Of a DNA stretch of 10,371 bases, positions 1 to 6,997 are shown piece after piece. Origin of the DNA: Sneathiella sp. (GTDB taxonomy: Bacteria > Pseudomonadota > Alphaproteobacteria > Sneathiellales > Sneathiellaceae); the NCBI GenBank assembly GCA_002732675.1, contig NVRR01000091.1:1-10371 (forward strand), read 5' to 3'. Positions within the stretch are counted from its first letter, which is position 1; every line of letters begins with the position of its first letter. Under the pieces are notes generated by a model. It saw only the letters and a program-made list of their open reading frames with translations, made no database searches and was not told the DNA's origin. Position numbers and translations under genes: made by a program.

Positions 1-366
1 GGTTCCGGCGATATGAATGAGTTTGCCTTTCTTCGGATCACATTCCGCGATCACCTTGTTGGCAAGCGACGGCACGTCACCATCGGCGCTGATGACCTTG
101 TCAAACCCTTCACCGCGCACGGTTTCCGCTGTGGCGGCACCCACCGCATACACCGTCACATCGCGAAATGCCGTCGCCCGACCAAGCGCCCGCGCGCCAT
201 TTGCGCTGGTCACCAGCAACGCCTGCACACCATCGACATTGACCTGTGTACCCGGCAGTGCCGTGATGGTCATCATCGGCGATGCCACAGTTTCATGGCC
301 GAGCTTGCTTAGTATCCCGGCAAGGCGGGAGGCATCTGGCTCAGCTCTGGTGATCAGTATCTTCAT
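1..366 (-). CDS. hemD: Uroporphyrinogen-III synthase, N-terminal part (runs off the left edge)
   Basis: Uroporphyrinogen-III synthase closes and rearranges the linear tetrapyrrole hydroxymethylbilane to uroporphyrinogen III in the cytoplasm, the branch point to haem, sirohaem and cobalamin. The window holds the first 122 codons; the rest lies beyond position 1. The protein begins MKILITRAEPDASRLAGIL, the usual start of HemD with the (I/L)xTRxxxxA motif. It continues with LLVTSANGARAL (the conserved 'TSxNG' segment), VYAVGAATAETVRGEGF and, at the edge, KGKLIHIAGT. HemD is normally about 240-260 residues, so roughly half is visible. The start is the ATG at 366-364, 11 bases after the hemC stop, with a GTGAG-like ribosome site just upstream. 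It directly follows hemC on the same strand, so the two are almost certainly one transcript. HemD sequences diverge quickly, but the hemC neighbour makes the assignment secure. Confidence 0.9.
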   Translation of the reverse strand, partial: MKILITRAEPDASRLAGILSKLGHETVASPMMTITALPGTQVNVDGVQALLVTSANGARALGRATAFRDVTVYAVGAATAETVRGEGFDKVISADGDVPSLANKVIAECDPKKGKLIHIAGT

Positions 367-377
367 CAATACTCACT

Positions 378-1319
378 CTATATACGAAAGGACAGAATGT
401 CTTCTCCGGCGCGGCTACGCAACTCCTGTCCAACTTTTTTACCGAGTATTTCGGCCTGTGCCATCGGGCCTCTGCCCGATGCATCAAACCGCGAGACGCC
501 GTCAGGGCTTAAAATACTTGCCCGGAAGTGAATTTCATTATCGCCAACCTGCTCGGCATATCCAGCAATCGGCGTTCGGCAGGACCCGTCAAGCACCGCC
601 AGCATCGCCCGTTCGCAAGCGATGCGCGACGCGCTGACCGAATCATTAATCGGGGCCAGCAGGGCGGCTGTCAGCTCATCGCTTTCTCTGCGTTCAATTC
701 CAATCGCCCCTTGTGCGACGGCGGGGAGCATATCTTCTGGCGACAACAGCTCCGTGATTACGTCCGCCTTACCAAGACGTTTCAACCCGGCATAAGCAAG
801 CAACGTCGCATCTGCTTGCCCCTCAGCCAGCTTTCGAAGCCGCGTTTCCACAAGTCCCCGGAAAATTCCGACCTTCAAATCAGGGCGACGGTTAAGGATC
901 TGCGCCTGCCGCCGAAGGCTAGAAGTGCCAACCAATGCTCCCGCCGGAAGATCGGCAAGGCCGCAACCGGTCGCAGAAATGAACGCATCACGCGCGTCTT
1001 CGCGTGGCAGAATGCAGTCAATCACAAGTCCGTCCGGCAGTTTCGTCTCCATATCCTTCATGGAATGAACGGCAAAATCTATGGCGCCGGAGGCCAACGC
1101 CTCCTCGATCTCCTTAACGAACAGGCCCTTGCCACCAGCTTCACTCAGCGCCCGGTCCTGAATTTGGTCGCCGGTGGTTTTGATAACGACGATTTCAAAG
1201 TCTTCCGGTTTGAACAACCCTGGATGGGCCTCCAGCAACCGGCGACAGGCTTCTGCGCTCTGGGCGAGGGCGAGGGGGCTTCCCCTTGTTCCAATCTTGT
1301 ACTTTTTGACAAACGTCAT
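378..1319 (-). CDS. hemC: Porphobilinogen deaminase (hydroxymethylbilane synthase)
   Basis: HemC joins four porphobilinogen molecules into hydroxymethylbilane on a covalently bound dipyrromethane cofactor. The 313-residue protein has the normal family length. Visible motifs: IGTRGSPLALAQ at residues 9-20; KTTGD near 48-51; GGKGLFVKEIEEAL at 62-75; HSMKD at 85-89, with the catalytic Asp as D89; GTSSLRRQAQ at 131-140; and LDGSCRTPIAGYA at 243-255, where C247 is the cysteine expected to hold the cofactor. One oddity: the family motif RGNVxTRLxKL reads RGLVETRLRKL at about 154-164, so the usual Asn is Leu, while both Arg residues next to the cofactor remain. It lies upstream of hemD in the same direction and starts divergently from tsaD across a 65-base spacer. 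The ATG at 1319-1317 gives the standard N terminus. Confidence 0.97.
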   Translation of the reverse strand: MTFVKKYKIGTRGSPLALAQSAEACRRLLEAHPGLFKPEDFEIVVIKTTGDQIQDRALSEAGGKGLFVKEIEEALASGAIDFAVHSMKDMETKLPDGLVIDCILPREDARDAFISATGCGLADLPAGALVGTSSLRRQAQILNRRPDLKVGIFRGLVETRLRKLAEGQADATLLAYAGLKRLGKADVITELLSPEDMLPAVAQGAIGIERRESDELTAALLAPINDSVSASRIACERAMLAVLDGSCRTPIAGYAEQVGDNEIHFRASILSPDGVSRFDASGRGPMAQAEILGKKVGQELRSRAGEDILSFRI

Positions 1320-1384
1320 GTTGCGAGATCACCCGTCAGATGTTAGAGCCATAATCTATTTGCACCGGTTGTAATAGAAAACAA
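1320..1384. promoter_or_regulatory. Divergent promoter spacer between hemC and tsaD
   Basis: These 65 bases separate two divergently transcribed genes, so they should hold both promoters or at least parts of them. The right half is AT-rich. Short TTGCAC-like and TAAT-like stretches occur on both strands, but I could not find a -35/-10 pair with 16-18 base spacing that deserves naming. There is no obvious operator palindrome beyond a six-base ACCGGT. The ribosome site for tsaD is weak. The promoter role is inferred from gene orientation only. Confidence 0.45.
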
Positions 1385-2455
1385 ATGTCAAAGAAACAAA
1401 TACTCGTTCTCGGGCTGGAAAGCAGCTGCGATGAGACCGCCGCCGCCGTCGTCACGGCAGACCGTCGGATCCTGTCCAACGTGGTGCTATCACAGACCGA
1501 CGCCCATGCACCGTTTGGCGGCGTTGTCCCGGAAATCGCTGCCCGCGCCCATGTCGCACAGATGGATCGGCTGGTGGACCAGGCGATGCGGCAGGCGAAC
1601 ATTGGCTATGATGATTTGTCCGCTGTTGCAGCGACAGCCGGGCCCGGCCTGATCGGCGGTGTGTTGGTTGGCCTGATGACCGCCAAAGCCATCGCCGCGG
1701 TCGCCGATGTGCCGCTGATCGGCGTCAATCATCTGGAAGGCCACGCGCTCACGGTACGTCTGACCGATGATATCGCTTTTCCCTATCTGCTGCTGCTGGT
1801 CTCCGGCGGGCATTCGCAATTGCTCGTTGTCGAAGCTGTTGGAAAGTATCGCCGCCTTGGCACCACTATTGATGACGCGGTGGGTGAAGCTTTTGATAAA
1901 ACGGCGAAGATGCTGGGCCTCGGCTTTCCCGGCGGACCTGCGGTTGAGCGTGCCGCCGCCACAGGCAATCCAGACCGGTTTGACCTGCCACGACCGATGA
2001 AAGGTCGGGAAGGATGTAATTTCTCCTTCTCTGGCTTAAAGACAGCTGTCCGCCGAGCCCGTGAAAAGCTCGGCGATACGGCGTCGGCACAAGATATCGC
2101 TGACCTTGCCGCCAGTTTTCAAAAAGCCGCCGTGGATAGCCTGATGGACCGGGTTCGCCATGCACTTGAAATCTTTGCCGAAGATTACCCGGACAGTAGA
2201 CATCTGGTAATTGCCGGAGGGGTCGCCGCCAATCAGTATTTACGCGATCAGCTTGACGATCTGGCGCAATCTTGCGGATATGATCTGACCGTCCCGCCGC
2301 CTTCCCTGTGCACCGATAACGGCGCAATGATCGCCTGGGCGGGAGTGGAGAGATTAAACCTCGGGCTGACCGACCCTCTTGATCTGGCGGCCCGTGCCCG
2401 CTGGCCGCTGGACGCCGATGCAGACCCCGCCCCTTTTGCTGGCTATAAAGCCTGA
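1385..2455 (+). CDS. tsaD: tRNA N6-adenosine threonylcarbamoyltransferase TsaD
   Basis: TsaD (formerly Gcp/YgjD) transfers the threonylcarbamoyl group from TC-AMP to A37 of ANN-decoding tRNAs, working with TsaB and TsaE in the cytoplasm. The 356-residue product has the usual length. It shows the ASKHA/Kae1 fold signatures: [16 protein letters not shown] at 8-23; [13 protein letters not shown] at 44-56; [13 protein letters not shown] at 84-96; NHLEGH at 115-120 with metal-ligand His116 and His120; [10 protein letters not shown] at 137-146; [10 protein letters not shown] at 213-222; [12 protein letters not shown] at 276-287; and [11 protein letters not shown] at 310-320 with metal ligand D311. 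All key residues are present. The ATG at 1385 gives the canonical N terminus although its Shine-Dalgarno sequence is poor. It is followed after 18 bases by rpiA. In many Alphaproteobacteria gpsA comes next; here gpsA is about 7.6 kb away. Confidence 0.97.
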   Translation: MSKKQILVLGLESSCDETAAAVVTADRRILSNVVLSQTDAHAPFGGVVPEIAARAHVAQMDRLVDQAMRQANIGYDDLSAVAATAGPGLIGGVLVGLMTAKAIAAVADVPLIGVNHLEGHALTVRLTDDIAFPYLLLLVSGGHSQLLVVEAVGKYRRLGTTIDDAVGEAFDKTAKMLGLGFPGGPAVERAAATGNPDRFDLPRPMKGREGCNFSFSGLKTAVRRAREKLGDTASAQDIADLAASFQKAAVDSLMDRVRHALEIFAEDYPDSRHLVIAGGVAANQYLRDQLDDLAQSCGYDLTVPPPSLCTDNGAMIAWAGVERLNLGLTDPLDLAARARWPLDADADPAPFAGYKA

Positions 2456-2473
2456 CCCAATGTTTAGGAACGA

Positions 2474-3154
2474 ATGATGACCGAAGACGAACAGAAACAA
2501 GCTGCGGCAAAAGCCGCCGTTGACTATATCGAAGATGGCATGGTCGTTGGCCTCGGTACCGGTTCCTGCGCTGCAAAGATGGTGGATCTTGTCGGCGCGC
2601 GGGTGAGGGCGGGCCTGAGCATCACCGGCGTTCCTACTTCGGAAGCAACAGCGACCCAGGCCCGCGCCCTCGGCATCAAAATTGTCGGGTTTGATGCGAT
2701 CAAACGCCTTGACCTCACCATTGATGGCACCGACGAGGTGGACGGCCAGCGACGCCTGATCAAAGGCGGCGGCGGCGCGCATTTGCGGGAAAAAATTGTG
2801 GCGTCGTTTTCAGATCGGATGATTGTCATTGCAGAAGCTAAAAAACAGGTGGCGCAATTGGGGGTGTTCAAGCTCCCGGTAGAAGTAATCCGCTTTGCCG
2901 CTCCGGCGCTTCTGCCCAAAATGGCGGCACTTGGTTGCACAGCCGAAATGCGGCGAGCAGCCAACGGTGATTTGTTTTTGACCGATGAAGGCAACTACAT
3001 CATCGATTGCGATTTTGGCCGTATTAACGATCCGGAGGCCCTCGCCTTGCGCTTAAGCACCACACCGGGTGTCGTCGAGCATGGATTATTCATCGGATAT
3101 GCCGATATTATCCTGATTGGCACCGACGACGGTGTGCAAATTACCGACGCATAG
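2474..3154 (+). CDS. rpiA: Ribose-5-phosphate isomerase A
   Basis: RpiA interconverts ribose 5-phosphate and ribulose 5-phosphate in the non-oxidative pentose phosphate pathway. The 226-residue length fits the family. Motifs: VVGLGTGS at 24-31 (phosphate-binding loop); VPTSEAT near 53-59; DGTDEVD at 84-90 with D84 and D87; IKGGGGAHLREKIVAS at 96-111 with catalytic K97 and E106; and DEGNYIIDCDFG at 171-182. Spacing of D84, D87, K97 and E106 matches E. coli D81, D84, K94 and E103. Small departures from consensus are GTGSC instead of GTGST and DGTDE instead of DGADE. An AGGAAC ribosome site precedes the start; ATG codons at 2474 and 2477 are tandem, and either could be used. The gene follows tsaD by 18 bases and is probably in its transcript. 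Confidence 0.96.
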   Translation: MMTEDEQKQAAAKAAVDYIEDGMVVGLGTGSCAAKMVDLVGARVRAGLSITGVPTSEATATQARALGIKIVGFDAIKRLDLTIDGTDEVDGQRRLIKGGGGAHLREKIVASFSDRMIVIAEAKKQVAQLGVFKLPVEVIRFAAPALLPKMAALGCTAEMRRAANGDLFLTDEGNYIIDCDFGRINDPEALALRLSTTPGVVEHGLFIGYADIILIGTDDGVQITDA

Positions 3155-3223
3155 GAGAAAGCAGGCGCCCAGATAATTTCTGAGCCTTTTCTGGACAAGG
3201 GCACCCATTAGGCGGAGAGGCCC

Positions 3224-3352
3224 GTGACGGTATACTCTTCTGGCTTATCCGAGGGAAAGATCTATGATCGGGATCGCGAAAATATTATTTTCTTGTCCCT
3301 CCAGCTCCCCAAAGATACGTTGAAGCCCGACCTACCCAAAAGTGAGGTTTAA
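3224..3352 (+). CDS. Candidate small protein, 42 residues
   Basis: A GTG codon at 3224 has a strong Shine-Dalgarno sequence (GGAGAGG at 3214-3220) at good spacing and opens a frame of 42 codons ending in TAA at 3350-3352. The protein begins (V/M)TVYSSGLSEGKIYDR, has a short hydrophobic centre (NIIFLSL) and ends DLPKSEV. It is mostly hydrophilic and charged, with no membrane segment, signal peptide or cysteine. I do not recognise a family. The frame is closed upstream by TAG at 3209-3211, so it is not the tail of a longer visible gene. Its stop overlaps the next ATG as TAATG at 3350-3354, suggesting coupling to what follows. It could be a real small protein, a leader, or a decayed remnant. The good ribosome site and the overlap are the only support. 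Confidence 0.4.
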   Translation: MTVYSSGLSEGKIYDRDRENIIFLSLQLPKDTLKPDLPKSEV

Positions 3353-4037
3353 TGAAGATACGTCTCAGGGCTCTAAACGTCACGCGCAACGCCGCATGAA
3401 GTGGAAACGCTGGTTACTGCTTTTGACGTTATACGCCCTTTTGCTTCTGGCTGGGTGGGCGGCCGGGAATTGGGTGCCGCTTATCTTGGAGACTGATGCG
3501 GAAGACCTGAACGGCTCCACAGCACAAATGATGCTCATGACCACAGCCGGTATTTTTATTCTGGTCTCCGCCCTGCCGTTTGTTCCCGGCGCGGAAATCG
3601 GACTTGGCCTAATGATGTTACTCGGCACAAAGGTCCTATTGCTTGTCTATGGCTGTATGGTGACGGCCCTGACCCTTTCCTATCTGGTTGGCCGCTTTGT
3701 ACCCGCCACCGCAACGGCCGCCACCTTTCGATTTTTCAGACTGATGAAAGCGAGCCAGTTGGCACTCGATATGGCCCCTCTGCCTCCTCGAAAACGACTG
3801 GATTTTCTGATGGAGCAGGCGCCAAAGCATGTGTTGCCTTTTATGTTAAAACACCGGCATCTGGCACTCTTTATTGTTTTGAACATCCCGGGAAATACGG
3901 TCATTGGCGGTGGTGGCGGCATCGCCTTTATCGCAGGGATTAGCGGCATTTATTCTTTCCCCGCTTATCTACTGACCCTGCTACTTGCCGTCGCGCCGTT
4001 GCCGTTATTATTTCTCATTACAGCGTCGGCATTCTAG
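3342..4037 (+). CDS. Small multi-pass membrane protein, DedA/VTT-like
   Basis: This frame encodes a very hydrophobic inner-membrane protein of 231 residues from GTG 3342, or 213 residues from the in-frame ATG at 3396. I list the longer form because neither start has a convincing ribosome site. The ATG at 3396 (MKWKRWLLLL) places basic residues directly before the first membrane segment and overlaps the stop of an upstream mini-ORF, so it may be the true start. Numbered from 3396, hydrophobic segments lie near 5-27, 47-65, 68-98, 155-185 and 190-212. Two Gly/Pro-rich loops, FVPGAEIGLG near 62-71 and NIPGNTVIGGGGGIAF near 163-178, resemble the re-entrant loops of DedA/TVP38/VTT proteins, which are lipid or small-molecule handling membrane proteins. 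Family membership is tentative and no substrate can be named. It ends 8 bases from the convergent cyclase stop. Confidence 0.75.
   Translation: MRFNEDTSQGSKRHAQRRMKWKRWLLLLTLYALLLLAGWAAGNWVPLILETDAEDLNGSTAQMMLMTTAGIFILVSALPFVPGAEIGLGLMMLLGTKVLLLVYGCMVTALTLSYLVGRFVPATATAATFRFFRLMKASQLALDMAPLPPRKRLDFLMEQAPKHVLPFMLKHRHLALFIVLNIPGNTVIGGGGGIAFIAGISGIYSFPAYLLTLLLAVAPLPLLFLITASAF
3352..3399 (+). CDS. Candidate 15-codon coupling ORF
   Basis: An ATG at 3352 overlaps the TAA of the 42-residue ORF (TAATG) and has a GTGAGG ribosome-site-like stretch at 3342-3347. It encodes MKIRLRALNVTRNAA, a basic 15-residue peptide. Its TGA at 3397-3399 overlaps an ATG at 3396 that is in frame with the membrane protein (ATGA). 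The double overlap suggests a translational relay that delivers ribosomes to the membrane gene. A frame this short can arise by chance, so confidence is low. Confidence 0.22.
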   Translation: MKIRLRALNVTRNAA

Positions 4038-4045
4038 GAAACCCC

Positions 4046-6997
4046 CTAATCTTCCCCATCCTCACCGATTTGAACTAGAACCTTTTGTAGAAGAGCCCTG
4101 GTCTTTTGTCGTCCCGTAGATGACATATCCTTTAAATTGATGTCCAGTTTGACGTTCTGGAATTCCTCATGAATGACTTCAAGGTTGTTCGATACGTCGC
4201 CGCGCTCACTCAAAACCTCATATGTTGCAATAGGAAATTTGATACCCTTGACGGTGACTTCGAACTCATTCCCACAGAGAATTTCATCTTTCACATTGGC
4301 GTAGGTTTCATGAGAGATGCGGATTTCACCGGATTTCGCCGATGATTCAAGTCGGGAGGCAATATTCACGCCCTTGCCAATCACTGTATAATCCATGCGC
4401 TCACTGCTGCCAAAATTACCAACAGTGCAATAGCCGGTGTTGATGCCCATACGGCACTGCAGCGGCTTTTTTATGCCGACCTCAAACCATTCCTCGTTGA
4501 GCTCCTGCAGTCGTTTCTTCATGGCGAGCGCCATTTTCACACAAGCCGTCGCGTCTTCTTTCACCCCCAGACTTTCCGGGTCGCCAAAGAAGATAACAAT
4601 GGCGTCCCCCACATATTTATCAATGGTGGCGCCATGGGCGAGGGCAATATTGGACATTTCCGTCAGATATTGGTTAAGAATACGGGTCAAATCTTCTGAT
4701 TCGAACCGTTCCGTAATTTCCGTAAATCCAACAATATCAGAGAAAAAAATCGTCAGCTTCTTACGGCGACTATTAATATCGCCCTGATTTTTACCTTCAA
4801 AAATCGACGCGTATACTTGCGGTGACAGATATTTTGCCAACTGATTGGATAGCCTTTCAAGCGAGCTCGACTGCTCTGCAATCGCCGCTTCCTGGCGTTT
4901 TATCTTAGTGATGTCGGAATAGACAGCGACGGTGCTGTTATCTTCGGTTTTTCTTTCATTAACCAGAATCCAACGACCACTTGTCCGCCGCTGAACGTAA
5001 GAGCTGGAGTCTTTGAAATGGTTATCCAGGCTTTCCAAAACCCAGTCTTCTTCGCGGCCCGTCGCGTCCTCAATCGCGCCGCGTTCAAGCGCTTGTCGCA
5101 TAATCTCCTCAAACGTCCTGCCATATTGGCTTTGGGCCGTTTGGTCTGGGAAAAACAGACGGCGATAGACGCTATTGCAGACGGCCAGCTTATCATTGGC
5201 GTCATAAAAGGAGAAACCTTCAGAAATGCTTTCAATGGCACTGGCAAGCCGCTTCTGACCTTCTTCAATTTCCTTGTGATTGGATGCCTGTATTTCAACG
5301 GCGGTATCCCGGAATACTGCAAGGGCATCGGCCATATGTCCGATCTCGTCATTCCGCTGACGTGAGGGAATCCTGACATCTATATCTCCAGCTGCCAGGC
5401 GGGTCATCGCATCGGTAATATTCTCAAGCGGCCGAATGATCAGAGGCCGAACGAAGGCGAACATGACAAAAAGGGCCGTCAGAATACTGGCGCTGGCGAT
5501 AATAATCAGAAGGTATTTACCCGTTTCAACAACCTCACCCGAATGGACCGCGGCCAGCGCACTTCGCTGCCGGGCGGCGACGACTTGCGCTGCCACTTCC
5601 CTATTGAGCCGAAGTGCAATAGCACGACTAGCGCCCAATGCCGCGTTTGCGCGTTTTTGGTTGGCCAGCTCCGTTTGGCGAATATCAAACAGATTATTCG
5701 CGCCGGCGCCAAAACCCAGAAGTCTAAAGGTTGCGTTATGAAGATCGCCGTCGCCGGTCTGACCCGCCAACTCATCCAGCATCTCCTTGACGCGACCTGA
5801 GGAGGCTTGGAATCGTTCGCGAAACGGCTGGAGCGACGCAATATCACCGACATTCGCGGCTTCACTGAGAATGCCGACAATCAGATTGCCTTCTGCCCGG
5901 AGCGATAACAGTGAATAGAGTTTATTGGTGCCAATATCGATAAGGTCGCTCAACGCTTCTGTCGAGGAAGCCGTCTCTTTGCGTGCTGCTTCATCCAGGT
6001 TCTTGAGAGAGCCTGCCAACGCTACTGCAAAGATTTTCTGAAAATTAGCATGCGCCGATTTCAGGAAATTGAACTCCTGAAGTAGCCGAGCGTCAAGCTC
6101 CTGACGCAACTGACCATTGGCACCGAGTGCTTTTTTTCGCGCCATAAAGACATTGTCGGTCCGTGATCCAAACTCCAGAATTGCTTTACCCAATACAACA
6201 AATGGGGGCTCAACTTTGTCGCCATCGAAAGGCGCAAACATCGCGTTCGTATTCTTGTTTACACCGGCAAATTCGCCTCTCAGCACATCCAGGCGGGCTT
6301 GGCTGTCCGTGAAAAATGCCTCTGAAAGGATATCTTCTGCCTGGCCGATTTCAGCGCGAATATCTAAAAATTCTTTTATATTTTCAGTGGCATTAGTCAC
6401 GAGCGCACTTAAAGACCGTTTGCTTGTGGAGGATATTTTCTCTCCTTCCATGACAAAATCAAATACGGCGTCATCAATTAGTGGCTCGGTGATCAGGAGA
6501 AAGGAATGATGCGCGCGGTTGAGATTGCGCATTCGAGTCTCTCGCTCTGCGCTCTTGATCAATTTTGACTCAACATCTTTTTTTAGAGAATCAAGACTGC
6601 GCGCCAGTTCCTTTTCTATCCCCTTCAACTTCATCCAGTTTTTATTTTCTTCAATCACAGATTCCGCGACGTCTATCAAGCCTGAGAGGTTCGCAGCCTT
6701 GACCACAAGATCCTCTACCGTTTTGCGGTGTTCCAAAAGGTTGGTATCTGCCATCAAATCCGGGGCAGCAGACGTAATCTGTGCACTCATTTCTGCCAAC
6801 TGCAACGCGACATCAATTTCAGGAAGACTATGCATCGTAATCTCTTCTGTGGAAGAAGAAACATGGTCAAAGGATATCCAGGCAATAATGCCGGCAACGA
6901 TGCTCATCCCTGCAAGAAAGCTAAGGGCAAGGAAAAGCTTGCCATTAATCATCAAGTTAAAACGGGCGGATTTGCGAGGCGGCAAAGATTTGGTCAT
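4046..6997 (-). CDS. Transmembrane class III adenylate cyclase with periplasmic sensor, HAMP and PAS
   Basis: A 983-residue membrane receptor predicted to make cAMP. Order: short cytoplasmic N terminus; membrane segment about 21-42; about 450 residues predicted periplasmic and largely helical, reminiscent of TorS-type sensor bundles; second membrane segment about 494-516; HAMP about 517-570 (IRPLENITDAMTRLAAGDI, then NDEIGHMADAL); PAS_7-like domain about 582-700 (ISEGFSFYDANDKLAVCN); short coil; class III cyclase about 745-930; and a 50-residue charged tail. The catalytic site looks complete: metal ligands D754 (FSDIVGFTE) and D798 (KYVGDAI), purine-selecting K794 and T871 (DYTVIGKGVN), and transition-state N878 and R882 (VNIASRLE). 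A Lys/Thr pair is known in adenylate cyclases such as cyanobacterial CyaC, so ATP is the likely substrate. Its ATG at 6997-6995 overlaps the TGA of the upstream binding-protein gene, indicating coupled translation. The ligand is unknown. Confidence 0.93.
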   Translation of the reverse strand: MTKSLPPRKSARFNLMINGKLFLALSFLAGMSIVAGIIAWISFDHVSSSTEEITMHSLPEIDVALQLAEMSAQITSAAPDLMADTNLLEHRKTVEDLVVKAANLSGLIDVAESVIEENKNWMKLKGIEKELARSLDSLKKDVESKLIKSAERETRMRNLNRAHHSFLLITEPLIDDAVFDFVMEGEKISSTSKRSLSALVTNATENIKEFLDIRAEIGQAEDILSEAFFTDSQARLDVLRGEFAGVNKNTNAMFAPFDGDKVEPPFVVLGKAILEFGSRTDNVFMARKKALGANGQLRQELDARLLQEFNFLKSAHANFQKIFAVALAGSLKNLDEAARKETASSTEALSDLIDIGTNKLYSLLSLRAEGNLIVGILSEAANVGDIASLQPFRERFQASSGRVKEMLDELAGQTGDGDLHNATFRLLGFGAGANNLFDIRQTELANQKRANAALGASRAIALRLNREVAAQVVAARQRSALAAVHSGEVVETGKYLLIIIASASILTALFVMFAFVRPLIIRPLENITDAMTRLAAGDIDVRIPSRQRNDEIGHMADALAVFRDTAVEIQASNHKEIEEGQKRLASAIESISEGFSFYDANDKLAVCNSVYRRLFFPDQTAQSQYGRTFEEIMRQALERGAIEDATGREEDWVLESLDNHFKDSSSYVQRRTSGRWILVNERKTEDNSTVAVYSDITKIKRQEAAIAEQSSSLERLSNQLAKYLSPQVYASIFEGKNQGDINSRRKKLTIFFSDIVGFTEITERFESEDLTRILNQYLTEMSNIALAHGATIDKYVGDAIVIFFGDPESLGVKEDATACVKMALAMKKRLQELNEEWFEVGIKKPLQCRMGINTGYCTVGNFGSSERMDYTVIGKGVNIASRLESSAKSGEIRISHETYANVKDEILCGNEFEVTVKGIKFPIATYEVLSERGDVSNNLEVIHEEFQNVKLDINLKDMSSTGRQKTRALLQKVLVQIGEDGED

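Noticed and set aside
528..1346. 272-codon open frame on the plus strand
   Set aside because: It lies antisense to hemC, whose protein is clearly conserved, and its translation shows no recognisable domain.
1866..2576. 236-codon open frame on the minus strand
   Set aside because: It is antisense to tsaD and the start of rpiA, and its translation is rich in Arg, Pro and Gln without any family motif.
4038..4045. Terminator between the convergent membrane-protein and cyclase genes
   Set aside because: The gap is 8 bases, and no GC-rich stem with a T run was seen on either strand around it.
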